Shown here in pieces: positions 1-7,105 of a stretch of DNA of 20,671 bases; the first letter of the stretch is position 1; each line of letters starts with the position of its first letter. Below the pieces are notes generated by a model that was given only the letters and a program-made list of their open reading frames with translations, was not told the DNA's origin and searched no databases. The stretch is taken from assembly GCA_016928455.1 (NCBI GenBank), contig JAFGKP010000058.1:1-20671 (forward strand), in the 5' to 3' direction. This DNA comes from Methanomicrobia archaeon (lineage in GTDB: Archaea; Halobacteriota; Syntropharchaeia; Alkanophagales; Methanospirareceae). The position numbers and the translations under genes were made by a program.

Positions 1-818
1 CCGTAGATGTAACAGACAGCGCGAACGATACAGAACACGCCGGCTTTAACGACTGCCACCGCGTGCAGCAGCGCACTCACCGGTGTCGGAGCCACCATTG
101 CGGTCGGCAGCCAGGAGTGGAATGGCATCCACGCCGCCTTCATGAAGCCAAGCATGAAGAAGAAGAAGAGCACGGTCAATGCAATCGGTGAGGCCGCGTC
201 AGTACTGAGAATACCCCCGTTCGTGAAGTCCGTGGTGCCGACGAATGAGTAGGTCAGCAGCACAGCGGCCAGGAAGAAGACGCCCGCGGTAAGCAGATAG
301 GCCAGATATTTGCGCCCGCCGAAGATCGCCTCCTCCGTCTGATCGTGCGCCACCAGCGGATAGGTCGATACCGTCAGGATCTCGTAGAAGATGAACATGG
401 TGAACAGATTCGCCGACATGGCCACGCCCTCGGCACCCAGAATGGCGAGCGCGAAGCAGAAATAGTACCGCGTCTGCGCATGCTCGTGTAACGAGCGCAT
501 ATATCCGACTGAATAGGACGAGACCAGAATCCATAACGAGGCCGAGGTCAAAGCGAAGAGCAGCCCAAAGGCATCGATCTTGAACCCGAAGTCCACATTG
601 GGCAGAATCGTAAAGAGATAATATTCGAGTACCCCTCCGTTCAAGTTCCGCACATCGAGCACCATAGTGACTACAATCAGGAACTGCGCCACCGCCGCCG
701 CCATGGTCCAACCCTCTCTGATGTTTGGACGATTCCTAAAGAGCAGGATCAACAATGCTCCCGCTAGCGGACAACAGAGTGCCAGGATCGGTCGTATCGT
801 TGTAACTGATTCTATCAT
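1..818 (-). CDS. Mrp antiporter subunit A/D-like (NuoL/M-type) proton-translocating protein, 3' end outside window
   Basis: Membrane subunit of a Mrp-type Na+/H+ antiporter or related complex, thought to move ions through a half-channel lined by buried charged residues. The visible 272 residues are mostly hydrophobic helices. Family marks seen: Glu146 in FIFYEILTVSTYPLVAH, Lys227 in GFMKAAWMPFHSWLP, and Lys258 in APTPVSALLHAVAVVKAG. This last motif resembles the NuoL/MrpA side of the family more than MrpD. The ATG at 818-816 overlaps the stop of the preceding gene as ATGA, so translation is probably coupled. The reading frame is open to the window edge; the C-terminal half is not visible. It is the ninth gene of the antiporter operon. 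Certain as a family member; less sure whether it should be named A or a second D. Confidence 0.9.
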   Translation of the reverse strand, partial: MIESVTTIRPILALCCPLAGALLILLFRNRPNIREGWTMAAAVAQFLIVVTMVLDVRNLNGGVLEYYLFTILPNVDFGFKIDAFGLLFALTSASLWILVSSYSVGYMRSLHEHAQTRYYFCFALAILGAEGVAMSANLFTMFIFYEILTVSTYPLVAHDQTEEAIFGGRKYLAYLLTAGVFFLAAVLLTYSFVGTTDFTNGGILSTDAASPIALTVLFFFFMLGFMKAAWMPFHSWLPTAMVAPTPVSALLHAVAVVKAGVFCIVRAVCYIY

Positions 819-2365
819 GGTACCACGGTATACCTCCCTATCTCAAATAACTTATTCACACTATCCATTATCGGGACTGCACCGATGATCGGAATCTCAG
901 TCAGCCAGATGATACCCATAACAATACAGAGTGAGCCGAGGATGAGTATCGGGATGAGCATGAGGAGCGGAATTTCGTCCGTCTTTACCGGCTTTTCGTA
1001 CTCATGATGGGGACCAGCTTCGCCCACTTTCATATAAAGGGTCTCAATCACCCGCCAGAAGTAAACGAGGTTGAGCAGTGTGCTGAGCAAGATGACCGCC
1101 ATGAATAGGAAGTTACCGGCTTCAACAACGGCAAAGATGAGATAGATCTTCGAGACGAAGCCGACACTCGGGGGCACACCGATCATGGAGATTGCGGCCA
1201 TGGTAAAGGCACCACAGGTCCACGGCATCTTCCTGCCCAGGCCACGGAGATCAGTAATGTTCCACAAATCAGCTTTGTAAATGAACGCGCCCGCAACCAT
1301 AAACAAGCAGCCCTTCATCAACGCGTGGTTCAGGATGTGCATCAATGCGGGGGTCAGGCCACCCCAGAGGAGATGTTTGGTGGAGAGTGAAAGACCAACC
1401 GCAAGCATGATGTAGCCCATCTGCGATACCGAGGAATAAGCGAGCATGCGCTTCAGATTGAGCTGCGCGATCGCCATGACCGAACCATATATGATCGCGA
1501 TAGCGGCGATCCACGCGAGAAGGTCATAGATCGGGAGCAACTTGAGGAAGTTAACGGTAAAGACGGAGAAGGAGAGTCGAATGAGCGCATAGGTTGAGAC
1601 CTCAATGATGATCCCCGAGAGCATTGCGCTGATCTCCGCAGGTGCGAATGAATGCGCGTCGGGTAACCAGGTATGAAGCGGGAAGAGCGCCATCTTGATG
1701 CTCAGACCGACCACGAAGAGTGCGAACGCAGCCTGCACCATTTTATTCCCGTATAATGGCGGCAAGATGGCGGCGAGATCAGCCATGTTTAACGAGCCGG
1801 TAACCGAATAGAGGAACCCAATACCCAGCACGAAGAGACATGCGCCGATCGAGCCCATCACGAGGTAAACGAAGCTCGCCTTGAGCGCTATTCCGCCCCG
1901 CGAGGCGATAAGCGCATACGCGGCCAGCGAGAAGATCTCGACAAAGACATACATGTTGAAGATATCACCGGTGATAGTCACTCCGCAAAGCCCGGTAACG
2001 AGGAGTTGATAGACTGCATAATAGGTTATCACCTTTTCTGGCAGCTCGTGTTGAATGTTCCGCTTCGAGTACATCACGGAGAGAAGCGCGAGGAAGAGCA
2101 GAACGACCAGGACGTAGGCATTCAATGTGTCCACCACGACCTGAATCCCCCAGGGAGGCCGCCAGCCACTCAGCCAGTAATCGATTTTTCCCGTGAAAAG
2201 GACATGGTTCAAGATGAAGATCGACATAACAAGCTGGACGAGAATAGTGATGAAGGAAATAGCCCAGCTGAACTTCTTATCGAACCACCCGGCCACAAAG
2301 ATGGTAAATGCGGCGAGAAGAGACAAGACAATTAAAAGAACAGGTAAATGCTCAATGCCAATCAT
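815..2365 (-). CDS. mnhD: Mrp antiporter subunit D (MnhD/MrpD-like)
   Basis: Ion-translocating membrane subunit of the Mrp/Mbh antiporter module, homologous to NuoM/NuoN. The 516 residues form about 14 hydrophobic helices, the usual family length. Expected charged residues are seen: Glu143 (FNMYVFVEIFSLAAY), Lys224 (LSIKMALFPLHTWLPDAH), Lys351 (NHALMKGCLF) and Lys406. In helix 8, where the family usually has Lys, this protein has Glu255 (SGIIIEVSTYALIR). The ATG start is preceded by a GGAG-type ribosome site. Unlike its neighbours it is separated from the upstream gene by about 90 bases holding a hairpin and a TATA-like site, so it may have its own promoter as well. Its stop overlaps the next start (ATGA). 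Confidence 0.93.
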   Translation of the reverse strand: MIGIEHLPVLLIVLSLLAAFTIFVAGWFDKKFSWAISFITILVQLVMSIFILNHVLFTGKIDYWLSGWRPPWGIQVVVDTLNAYVLVVLLFLALLSVMYSKRNIQHELPEKVITYYAVYQLLVTGLCGVTITGDIFNMYVFVEIFSLAAYALIASRGGIALKASFVYLVMGSIGACLFVLGIGFLYSVTGSLNMADLAAILPPLYGNKMVQAAFALFVVGLSIKMALFPLHTWLPDAHSFAPAEISAMLSGIIIEVSTYALIRLSFSVFTVNFLKLLPIYDLLAWIAAIAIIYGSVMAIAQLNLKRMLAYSSVSQMGYIMLAVGLSLSTKHLLWGGLTPALMHILNHALMKGCLFMVAGAFIYKADLWNITDLRGLGRKMPWTCGAFTMAAISMIGVPPSVGFVSKIYLIFAVVEAGNFLFMAVILLSTLLNLVYFWRVIETLYMKVGEAGPHHEYEKPVKTDEIPLLMLIPILILGSLCIVMGIIWLTEIPIIGAVPIMDSVNKLFEIGRYTVVP

Positions 2366-2405
2366 GTGCTCCCGGTTTCTCCTGCCTCTTCTCTACCTCT
2401 CGCGT

Positions 2406-2451
2406 CTATTTAAAGGTATCACTTATTCCCCTAGCGTGACACCAGAGTCAC
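2406..2451 (-). promoter_or_regulatory. Intercistronic hairpin and internal TATA-like site before mnhD
   Basis: This is the only sizeable gap in the antiporter operon. Just after the mnhC stop lies a small inverted repeat (GTGAC, six-base loop, GTCAC at 2436-2451). Further on, in the minus direction, is ACCTTTAAATAG (2406-2417), a plausible archaeal TATA box. It lies about 45 bases before the mnhD start, leaving room for a leader of about 20 bases with a GGAG ribosome site. Internal promoter use is inferred. Confidence 0.4.
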
Positions 2452-2454
2452 ACG

Positions 2455-2850
2455 TTACAGCACCCTCTCCTTCTCGATGATCTCCGATTCTTCGATCGTT
2501 TCGTATTCTTCGTAAATCCGTATAACAAGCCCCAAGGATACCGCAAGCGTCGAGACTGAGACCACAATTGCCGTGAGGATAAGAGCCGTCGGTAAGGGGT
2601 TGATGTAGATATAACCTTCGGGGATAGCCTCGATAATATAGGTCGTCCCTGATCGCAGCCCCCAGCCGACCCCCACATCACCGAGCGAAATAAAATAGAG
2701 GAATATGCCGGTCTGGAACAAGCTGAGGCCGATCAGTTTCTTAATCAAATTATCCTTGGCGATCATAGCATAGAAACCGATAAGGATAATAATAACGGCG
2801 ATCCAATAGTTGTATTTCGCAAGGATCTCCTGGGTCAACCACTCCATCAT
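2455..2850 (-). CDS. mnhC: Mrp antiporter subunit C (MnhC/NuoK-like)
   Basis: Small three-helix membrane subunit of the NuoK/MnhC family (131 residues, typical length). Hydrophobic helices lie near residues 14-33, 36-56 and 83-110. The family signature NPLPTALILTAIVVSVS starts the third helix. A Glu-rich cytoplasmic tail (EEYETIEESEIIEKE) follows. The ATG at 2850 overlaps the mnhB stop (ATGA), which fixes the start; a second Met follows at once, but the overlap pattern of the operon favours the first. It is the seventh gene of the operon and would sit between the B and D subunits in the assembled complex. Confidence 0.93.
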   Translation of the reverse strand: MMEWLTQEILAKYNYWIAVIIILIGFYAMIAKDNLIKKLIGLSLFQTGIFLYFISLGDVGVGWGLRSGTTYIIEAIPEGYIYINPLPTALILTAIVVSVSTLAVSLGLVIRIYEEYETIEESEIIEKERVL

Positions 2851-3386
2851 TTCTTCTCTCCTCCTTCATTACTTTCTTTAACCTCTTTCCGCTCCTCTTT
2901 CTCCTTCCATGCGAGGTCAAAGAAGAGCGAGGTCATGGTAGCCATCACCGTGATTCCAATGCCGATCTCCACGAAGTCCATACCCATTGCCCGCCTCATC
3001 TCATAGGCGACCGGCAAAGGAAGCGCCCAGTAATTGAGATATTGCACAAAACCAAGACTGACGAGGATACAGACAAGTCCAACGCCCGCATAAATGTAGA
3101 CCCCGAGGCTTTGCAGGCCGGTGTTCCACGACTCCGGTAATCGTTTCCGCGCACCCGTAATGCCAAAGGCAATAACATAGAGGATGAATGATGACGCGAG
3201 TATCACGCCGCCCTGGAAACCGCCACCCGCGCCCAGAGCGCCGTGGATAATCACATATAAGGCGAACAACTGAATGAGCGGTATCATCAGCGATGCGATG
3301 ACCTCGATAATCAGGTCCCGACCCGCCGCTACCCGACGCTCCTCCGCGGTCAGCTGGTAAGTCCCTGTTCCGTCAGCCTTCGTCAT
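2847..3386 (-). CDS. mnhB: Mrp antiporter subunit B (MnhB domain)
   Basis: MnhB/MbhF-type membrane subunit of the antiporter module. The glycine-rich family signature is clear: YVIIHGALGAGGGFQGGVIL near residues 44-63, followed by further helices. The N-terminal 25 residues are hydrophilic, and the C-terminus is strongly charged (WKEKEERKEVKESNEGGEKK). Length of 179 residues is slightly above the usual 140-160, because of these tails. The ATG start overlaps the stop of the MbhE-like gene. Residues needed for ion transfer cannot be named from sequence alone. Role assigned from family and position. Confidence 0.93.
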   Translation of the reverse strand: MTKADGTGTYQLTAEERRVAAGRDLIIEVIASLMIPLIQLFALYVIIHGALGAGGGFQGGVILASSFILYVIAFGITGARKRLPESWNTGLQSLGVYIYAGVGLVCILVSLGFVQYLNYWALPLPVAYEMRRAMGMDFVEIGIGITVMATMTSLFFDLAWKEKEERKEVKESNEGGEKK

Positions 3387-3910
3387 AGCTTACCCCGCCT
3401 CCTTAATAGCAATATAACAGAGATACCCGCGGTGAAAATTACCGTGGTCTCTCCAAGCGTATCGTACGCCCGGTAATCCACAATGACCGCAGTCACGATG
3501 TTGGGAACGTCAGTTTCTTCTAACCCCTTCTCCAAATATCGAACCACCGGCGCATAGCGATAAACTTCTATCTGGTTTCCCTCCTTCTTGAAGCGGTAAT
3601 ACTTCTCATCTTCCTCGTAATAGAATTCGCCCTTATCGATCTTAGCGTCCCATTCGCCTGCAGTCACCTCCTCGATCTCAGAAGGTGCGACAAAGTTCCG
3701 CGCTGCCAGCGCCTCTACAAGCGCGGCAGGGATCATGCCACTGTTTAATTCCTCCTCAACACCCGCAGCATCGACACGGATATCCAATCTCACGAGCTGG
3801 AGTGCCGGAGAACTTGGGTCACCATACGGCGGAACGTCCTCGACGATGTAGAAGAAGAGCCCGGTTAACAGGATCACCATCAAGAGACCGATGATTGATT
3901 CTGCTTTCAT
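3383..3910 (-). CDS. MbhE-like subunit (MrpA C-terminal domain homologue) with long insertion
   Basis: Corresponds to the C-terminal part of bacterial MrpA, encoded separately in archaea (MbhE). A first helix (residues 6-22) is followed by VEDVPPYGDPSSPA, and the family core ends the protein: RYLEKGLEETDVPNIVTAVI, then DYRAYDTLGETTVIFTAG and a last helix. Between residues about 37 and 122 lies a hydrophilic, acidic stretch not expected in MbhE proteins, which are usually near 100 residues. The start is placed at the ATG at 3910, which overlaps the preceding stop (ATGA) and follows GGGAGAAAGG. A longer frame reaching 4024 is only an upstream extension inside the preceding gene. It is encoded between the MbhD-like and B subunits, as in Pyrococcus Mbh. 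Confidence 0.88.
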   Translation of the reverse strand: MKAESIIGLLMVILLTGLFFYIVEDVPPYGDPSSPALQLVRLDIRVDAAGVEEELNSGMIPAALVEALAARNFVAPSEIEEVTAGEWDAKIDKGEFYYEEDEKYYRFKKEGNQIEVYRYAPVVRYLEKGLEETDVPNIVTAVIVDYRAYDTLGETTVIFTAGISVILLLRRRGKL

Positions 3911-4152
3911 CCTTTCTCCCACCTCGCTGTTCTCGATACTGCGGCAATCAAGAATGCTGTTGAGACACCCGCGCCGACCGCCGCCTCGGTGAAGCTCACA
4001 TCGATCGAATGCATCTCGGCCCACACCACAGCCATCAAGAAACTGTAGGCACCAAAGAGGATCACTGCGCTGAACAAATCCTTCGCCGAGATCGTGGCAA
4101 TCGCGATCACCACAATTACAAAAAGCATCAAGAGGTCAAGTGGTACAATCAT
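3907..4152 (-). CDS. MbhD-like subunit (DUF4040)
   Basis: Small three-helix membrane protein, 81 residues. It matches the DUF4040/MbhD family, the counterpart of a helix segment of bacterial MrpA. Helices lie at about 5-22, 25-43 and 60-72. The signature DVSFTEAAVGAGVSTAFLIA (residues 51-70) is the family mark; the acidic residues there are thought to line the ion path. It ends with an ATGA overlap onto the MbhE-like gene and starts two bases after the mnhE stop. Assignment rests on the signature and on the D-E-B-C order shared with Mbh and archaeal Mrp operons. Confidence 0.88.
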   Translation of the reverse strand: MIVPLDLLMLFVIVVIAIATISAKDLFSAVILFGAYSFLMAVVWAEMHSIDVSFTEAAVGAGVSTAFLIAAVSRTARWEKG

Positions 4153-4154
4153 TC

Positions 4155-4754
4155 TTATCCCTCCTCCAAATACACGTGAGCCACCTTCTTTTGCATTGAC
4201 TGATCGACCAAAAGCGCATCAGCGGGGGCTTTCGCAATCGCATGGACCCAGAACTTGCCGATCGGTGGATCGACCAGGATGGTAATCGTTCCGGGGGTTA
4301 AGGTGATGGAATTGGCCATAGTGACGAGCGATAAATCGCTCCGCAGCGTGGTCTCAAACTGGATAATTTCCGGATCAATAGGCCCAACGCCGAACATCCC
4401 ACCGGATCGCCCGCTCTCGAACGATTTGGGGTGGATCGCACGATATGCGACATCCAGATTCGCCAGCAGGATCTGATAGAGTTCCCAGGGGAGGTAGGCA
4501 AGAAGCCGCTTGAACTTCAGCCACATCTGCTCCTCCTTCTTGATCATGAGATCGTGCGAGATGACCGTAACGATCGCGATAGAGATAATGGCCGAGCCCA
4601 GGAGGAAGAGGACATGGGGTATATGTTCATGATGCAGTTCCCCGATAAAGAACTTGTAGATATCGACCGTTAATGGTGACAGCAGGAGCCAGAATATGGT
4701 GAGCACCACCAGCGTGACAAGAACGCTGAAATTCTTCTCACTCATCCTCGTCAT
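4155..4754 (-). CDS. mnhE: Mrp antiporter subunit E (MnhE)
   Basis: MnhE/MbhA-type subunit: two or three N-terminal helices (about residues 9-31 and 46-66) and a cytoplasmic domain. The family signature is TMANSITLTPGTITILVDPP near residues 144-163, followed by FWVHAIAKAP. Length of 199 residues is longer than the usual 160-170. The extra residues include a Gly/Ser-rich stretch (SFESGRSGGMFGVGP) and an acidic C-terminus. The ATG at 4754 overlaps the mnhG stop as ATGA; a second ATG three codons later is an alternative start. Confidence 0.93.
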   Translation of the reverse strand: MTRMSEKNFSVLVTLVVLTIFWLLLSPLTVDIYKFFIGELHHEHIPHVLFLLGSAIISIAIVTVISHDLMIKKEEQMWLKFKRLLAYLPWELYQILLANLDVAYRAIHPKSFESGRSGGMFGVGPIDPEIIQFETTLRSDLSLVTMANSITLTPGTITILVDPPIGKFWVHAIAKAPADALLVDQSMQKKVAHVYLEEG

Positions 4755-5077
4755 TGTCGCGCCTCACCCCGCTTCCACGGTCGTACGCCCGTGACATAAG
4801 CCGCTCTCATCATGGCATGAGTCCCCGCGGGATTAGCGAGGAGCATGAAGAAGCTCAGAAAGAGCAATTTCGCACTGAGCGGAGATAACCCATCGTAGAT
4901 AATGAGCCCCACAATAATGAGGATTTCGCCGAGCGTATCGCACTTCCCGGTAGCATGGAGCCGCGTATAAAAGTCGGGGAAGCGCAGGAAGCCGATGGCG
5001 CCGGAGAACATGAAGAACAAACCGATAACGAATAGCGCCACCGTCACACCGTTGACGATCAGATCTAGGCTGAACAT
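4751..5077 (-). CDS. mnhG: Mrp antiporter subunit G (MnhG)
   Basis: Three-helix MnhG/MbhC subunit of 108 residues, the normal size. The signature GAIGFLRFPDFYTRLHATGK (residues 26-45) is diagnostic, followed by CDTLGE. Helices lie near 10-28, 50-63 and 68-84. The start lies within the end of mnhF (13-base overlap), so the two are probably translated in a coupled way. Second gene of the operon. Confidence 0.94.
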   Translation of the reverse strand: MFSLDLIVNGVTVALFVIGLFFMFSGAIGFLRFPDFYTRLHATGKCDTLGEILIIVGLIIYDGLSPLSAKLLFLSFFMLLANPAGTHAMMRAAYVTGVRPWKRGEARQ

Positions 5078-5337
5078 ACTTCACCTCGCTCCAAATATTT
5101 TGCAAATATCAAGGTGCCGAGGAAGTTTAAGATAGCATATAAGAGTGCGATATCCACGAAGGCACCGGGTCGTTCAAAGATGTAGCCCACGATGACCACG
5201 AGCACAACCGTCTTCGTACCGATTACGCTCGCCGCAGCCACCCGATTAAACGCCCCTGGCCCGAATACCGCGCGGTAGAGGCAAATGAGTATCGTGGTTG
5301 CGATCAGCATCCCTGTTACCAGAAATACTTCAATCAT
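5065..5337 (-). CDS. mnhF: Mrp antiporter subunit F (MnhF)
   Basis: First gene of the antiporter operon, a three-helix MnhF/MbhB subunit of 90 residues. Seen: a first helix (about residues 3-22), the family stretch YRAVFGPGAFNRVAAASVIG, a second helix, and DIALLYAILNFLGTLIFAKY near the end. The ATG lies about 45 bases downstream of a strong TATA element on the minus strand, with GAGGG and GAGAA just ahead of the start. No other gene lies between it and the divergent taw3 promoter, so operon transcription most likely starts here. Confidence 0.92.
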   Translation of the reverse strand: MIEVFLVTGMLIATTILICLYRAVFGPGAFNRVAAASVIGTKTVVLVVIVGYIFERPGAFVDIALLYAILNFLGTLIFAKYLERGEVCSA

Positions 5338-5374
5338 TTCTCAACCCTCGTTTAGACATTAAAGGGGGGCAGGT

Positions 5375-5390
5375 GTTATAAAAAGCTTTT
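5375..5390. promoter_or_regulatory. Shared divergent promoter element between mnhF operon and taw3
   Basis: The sequence GTTATAAAAAGCTTTT contains a TATA box readable in both directions. On the minus strand CTTTTTATAA lies about 25 bases before a predicted start site near 5355, giving mnhF a leader of about 20 bases. On the plus strand TTATAAAAAG lies about 25 bases before 5405, just upstream of the taw3 start. Spacing fits archaeal TBP/TFB promoters; use in both directions is inferred. Confidence 0.55.
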
Positions 5391-5412
5391 GAAATTTTTC
5401 TCATCTATAGTG

Positions 5413-5992
5413 ATGACGCGATTCGATGCGGCGAAGGAGCGGGCGCTCGCGCGATTGCAGCGGATAGGCGCAGACGAAGAAGTTACGGGCATCCTTCAGA
5501 AGATCTAATACACATGCGGATTACTATACCACGAGCAGTTGCTCGGGCAGAATTGCGCTGATCCTTCTACCGGAGATCGGTGCGAAGCGTGAGGCGCGGT
5601 TCATTAGCAAGTGGCATCGAGCGGTGGAGCGTGCGGAGGTGCTTGCGGCGATGGGAGATGCTCCGTTTGCCGAGGGCGAACTCTGGCTCCTGGCACAGTC
5701 ACCGATTATGCATGTGGCGTGCAGGACTGTGGAGTGTGCTGCTGTACTTCTTCGGCTGGCGCTCGATACGGGCTTCAAGTACAGCGGCATGAAGGGTATA
5801 GCGGTGAATACCGGCACGGTGGTGGTGGAGATGCTCAGCACGGAGCGTATGGACGTGCCGCTGGCGTCGCGCGATAACGTGCTGGTGGACGATGCTTATG
5901 TGGGGTTTATCGTGATGAAGGCGAATTTCATGTTGCACCGCGGTAAGGAGAAGTTGAAACGCTTTGAGCTGCGACTGCATGAACTTTTCTGA
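5413..5992 (+). pseudogene. taw3: tRNA wybutosine-synthesis methyltransferase Taw3/TYW3, interrupted by a frameshift
   Basis: Taw3/TYW3 enzymes methylate the wybutosine intermediate at position 37 of tRNA-Phe. The N-terminal 31 codons (MTRFDAAKERALARLQ, then GADEEVTGILQKI) read in one frame and stop at TAA 5506-5508. The next frame continues without a gap in sense: NTHADYYTTSSCSGRIALI, containing the family SSCSGRI motif, then REARFISKWHRAVERAE. The body follows with GFKYSGMKGI, VVVEMLSTERMDVPLA and a helical C-terminus ending KLKRFELRLHELF. Removing one T near 5505-5506 restores an uninterrupted protein of about 193 residues, near the normal family length. Either the gene is inactivated or the read contains an indel. 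Recoding is possible but unproven. The second-frame piece alone would lack the catalytic N-terminus. Confidence 0.87.
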
Positions 5993-6035
5993 CTGCTCTG
6001 CTGCGCGTATCATTGGTAGAAATCAGGATCTGAAA

Positions 6036-6048
6036 CCTTTTTAATTAT
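6036..6048 (+). promoter_or_regulatory. Possible TATA box for the tRNA gene
   Basis: CCTTTTTAATTAT lies 60-70 bases before the mature 5' end of tRNA-Asn, so it would give a leader of about 40 bases to be removed by RNase P. Nothing else TATA-like lies closer. Rests on sequence resemblance and spacing only. Confidence 0.4.
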
Positions 6049-6107
6049 CAAAGCGCAAGAGTGAAAGGTAGTCCAGTGTAGTGCAAGAGCATGCCCTTGG
6101 TCTGTAT

Positions 6108-6180
6108 GCCGCCGTAACTCAGTTGGTAGAGTGCCCGGCTGTTAACCGGTTTGTCGCAGGTTCGAGTCCTGTCGGCGGCG
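6108..6180 (+). tRNA. tRNA-Asn (anticodon GTT)
   Basis: A complete cloverleaf is visible. Acceptor stem GCCGCCG (6108-6114) pairs with CGGCGGC (6173-6179), discriminator G at 6180. D stem ACTC/GAGT. Anticodon loop CTGTTAA with GTT at 6141-6143. T arm GCAGG-TTCGAGT-CCTGT. No intron. CCA is not encoded. The outermost anticodon-stem pair (C6134 with T6150) is a mismatch where related archaeal tRNA-Asn usually has C-G. Confidence 0.96.
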
Positions 6181-6259
6181 TGAATCCAAAGTTTTAAGTT
6201 CCTTAGCATAGGGTGTATCGAGCTCTCTTTCGTCGTTTCACGGTGTCCAAATGGTACGC

Positions 6260-7036
6260 TTATTCCTGGAATCGCTGTATGAGCGCAACGAAATCGACGT
6301 TGCCCGTGTATAACGCGCTCCCCAGTATGGCGCCACGGGCCCCAGCTTCTTTTATTTGTGCAACGTCTGCCGCACTGCTGACACCGCCGGCGATGACGAC
6401 GGGAACGCGCACTGAGCGAACGAACTCCCCCACTATCTTCGGCTCGATCCCGCGCATCAGGCCTTCAACGTCAATGTTCGTGAAGAGCAAGCTGCCCGCG
6501 CCCAGCTCTTCTGCCTGCTGTGCTGCTTCCGTCGCCTTCACCCCGGTTAATTCTCGCCAGCCATCGATCGCCACGGTTCCGCCGCGCACATCAAATGCGA
6601 CCATAACGCGCTCGGCCGAAAAAGCTGTTACTACATCCCGTATAAGTGCCGGCGAGTGCAACGCCGCCGTCCCGAAGATGATGCGATCCACGCCCCTACC
6701 GGCTCCGAGCTCGAGAAGCCGCACCGCGGCCCTGTACGTCCGAATCCCCCCGCCCACCTCGATCTTCGCGCGACCCTGCGCTCCGATGGTCTCAGCGATG
6801 CGCGCTACCAGCTTGAAATTGGTCTGCTTCTCCTGTAGTGCCGCATCGAGATCGATGATATGAAGTCGTTTCGCACCGAGCTGCACCCAGTGCTGAGCGA
6901 TCACCACAGGATCCTGCGTGGTTGAGAAGATCACCTCGTCCTGTTTGCCCTGCCGCAGCTGGACGCATCTGCCACCCTTCAAGTCCACTGCGGGAATGAC
7001 CTCAAAAGCCCGCGCTGTTCGCCTGCGTCGCTCCAT
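6260..7036 (-). CDS. hisA: HisA: phosphoribosylformimino-AICAR-P isomerase
   Basis: Catalyses the Amadori isomerisation of ProFAR to PRFAR, the fourth step of histidine synthesis, in the cytosol. It is a TIM barrel of 258 residues. Catalytic Asp18 sits in VIPAVDLKGGRCVQL, and the second catalytic Asp149 in VAFDVRGG. Phosphate-binding glycine motifs are VGGGIR (about 94-99) and IAGGVSSAADV, followed by GAILGSALYTG. The N-terminus MERRRRTARA is a short basic extension; no later Met precedes the barrel, so the upstream ATG is the start. It is a lone his gene, about 70 bases downstream of tfb on the same strand, which may allow co-transcription. A dual HisA/TrpF role is possible in principle but is not suggested by anything seen. 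Confidence 0.95.
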   Translation of the reverse strand: MERRRRTARAFEVIPAVDLKGGRCVQLRQGKQDEVIFSTTQDPVVIAQHWVQLGAKRLHIIDLDAALQEKQTNFKLVARIAETIGAQGRAKIEVGGGIRTYRAAVRLLELGAGRGVDRIIFGTAALHSPALIRDVVTAFSAERVMVAFDVRGGTVAIDGWRELTGVKATEAAQQAEELGAGSLLFTNIDVEGLMRGIEPKIVGEFVRSVRVPVVIAGGVSSAADVAQIKEAGARGAILGSALYTGNVDFVALIQRFQE

Positions 7037-7105
7037 GAGATTAAGAGAAGGTTACCAGCATTTATTGCATTGTATTCGTTTGATTCGGACGAACGCTCCA
7101 GCCAG

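Noticed and set aside
199..711. Minus-strand frame of 170 codons at the left edge
   Set aside because: Gly/Arg-rich shadow in another frame of the A/D-like antiporter subunit, which is open from 818 to the window edge.
3911..4024. Longer start for the MbhE-like gene
   Set aside because: The extra 38 codons lie inside the MbhD-like gene and give an Arg/Gly-rich sequence; the ATG at 3910 has a ribosome site and the usual overlap.
6213..6863. Long plus-strand frame opposite hisA
   Set aside because: Antisense shadow of a clear HisA with all catalytic residues; product is Ser/Thr/Ala-rich low complexity.
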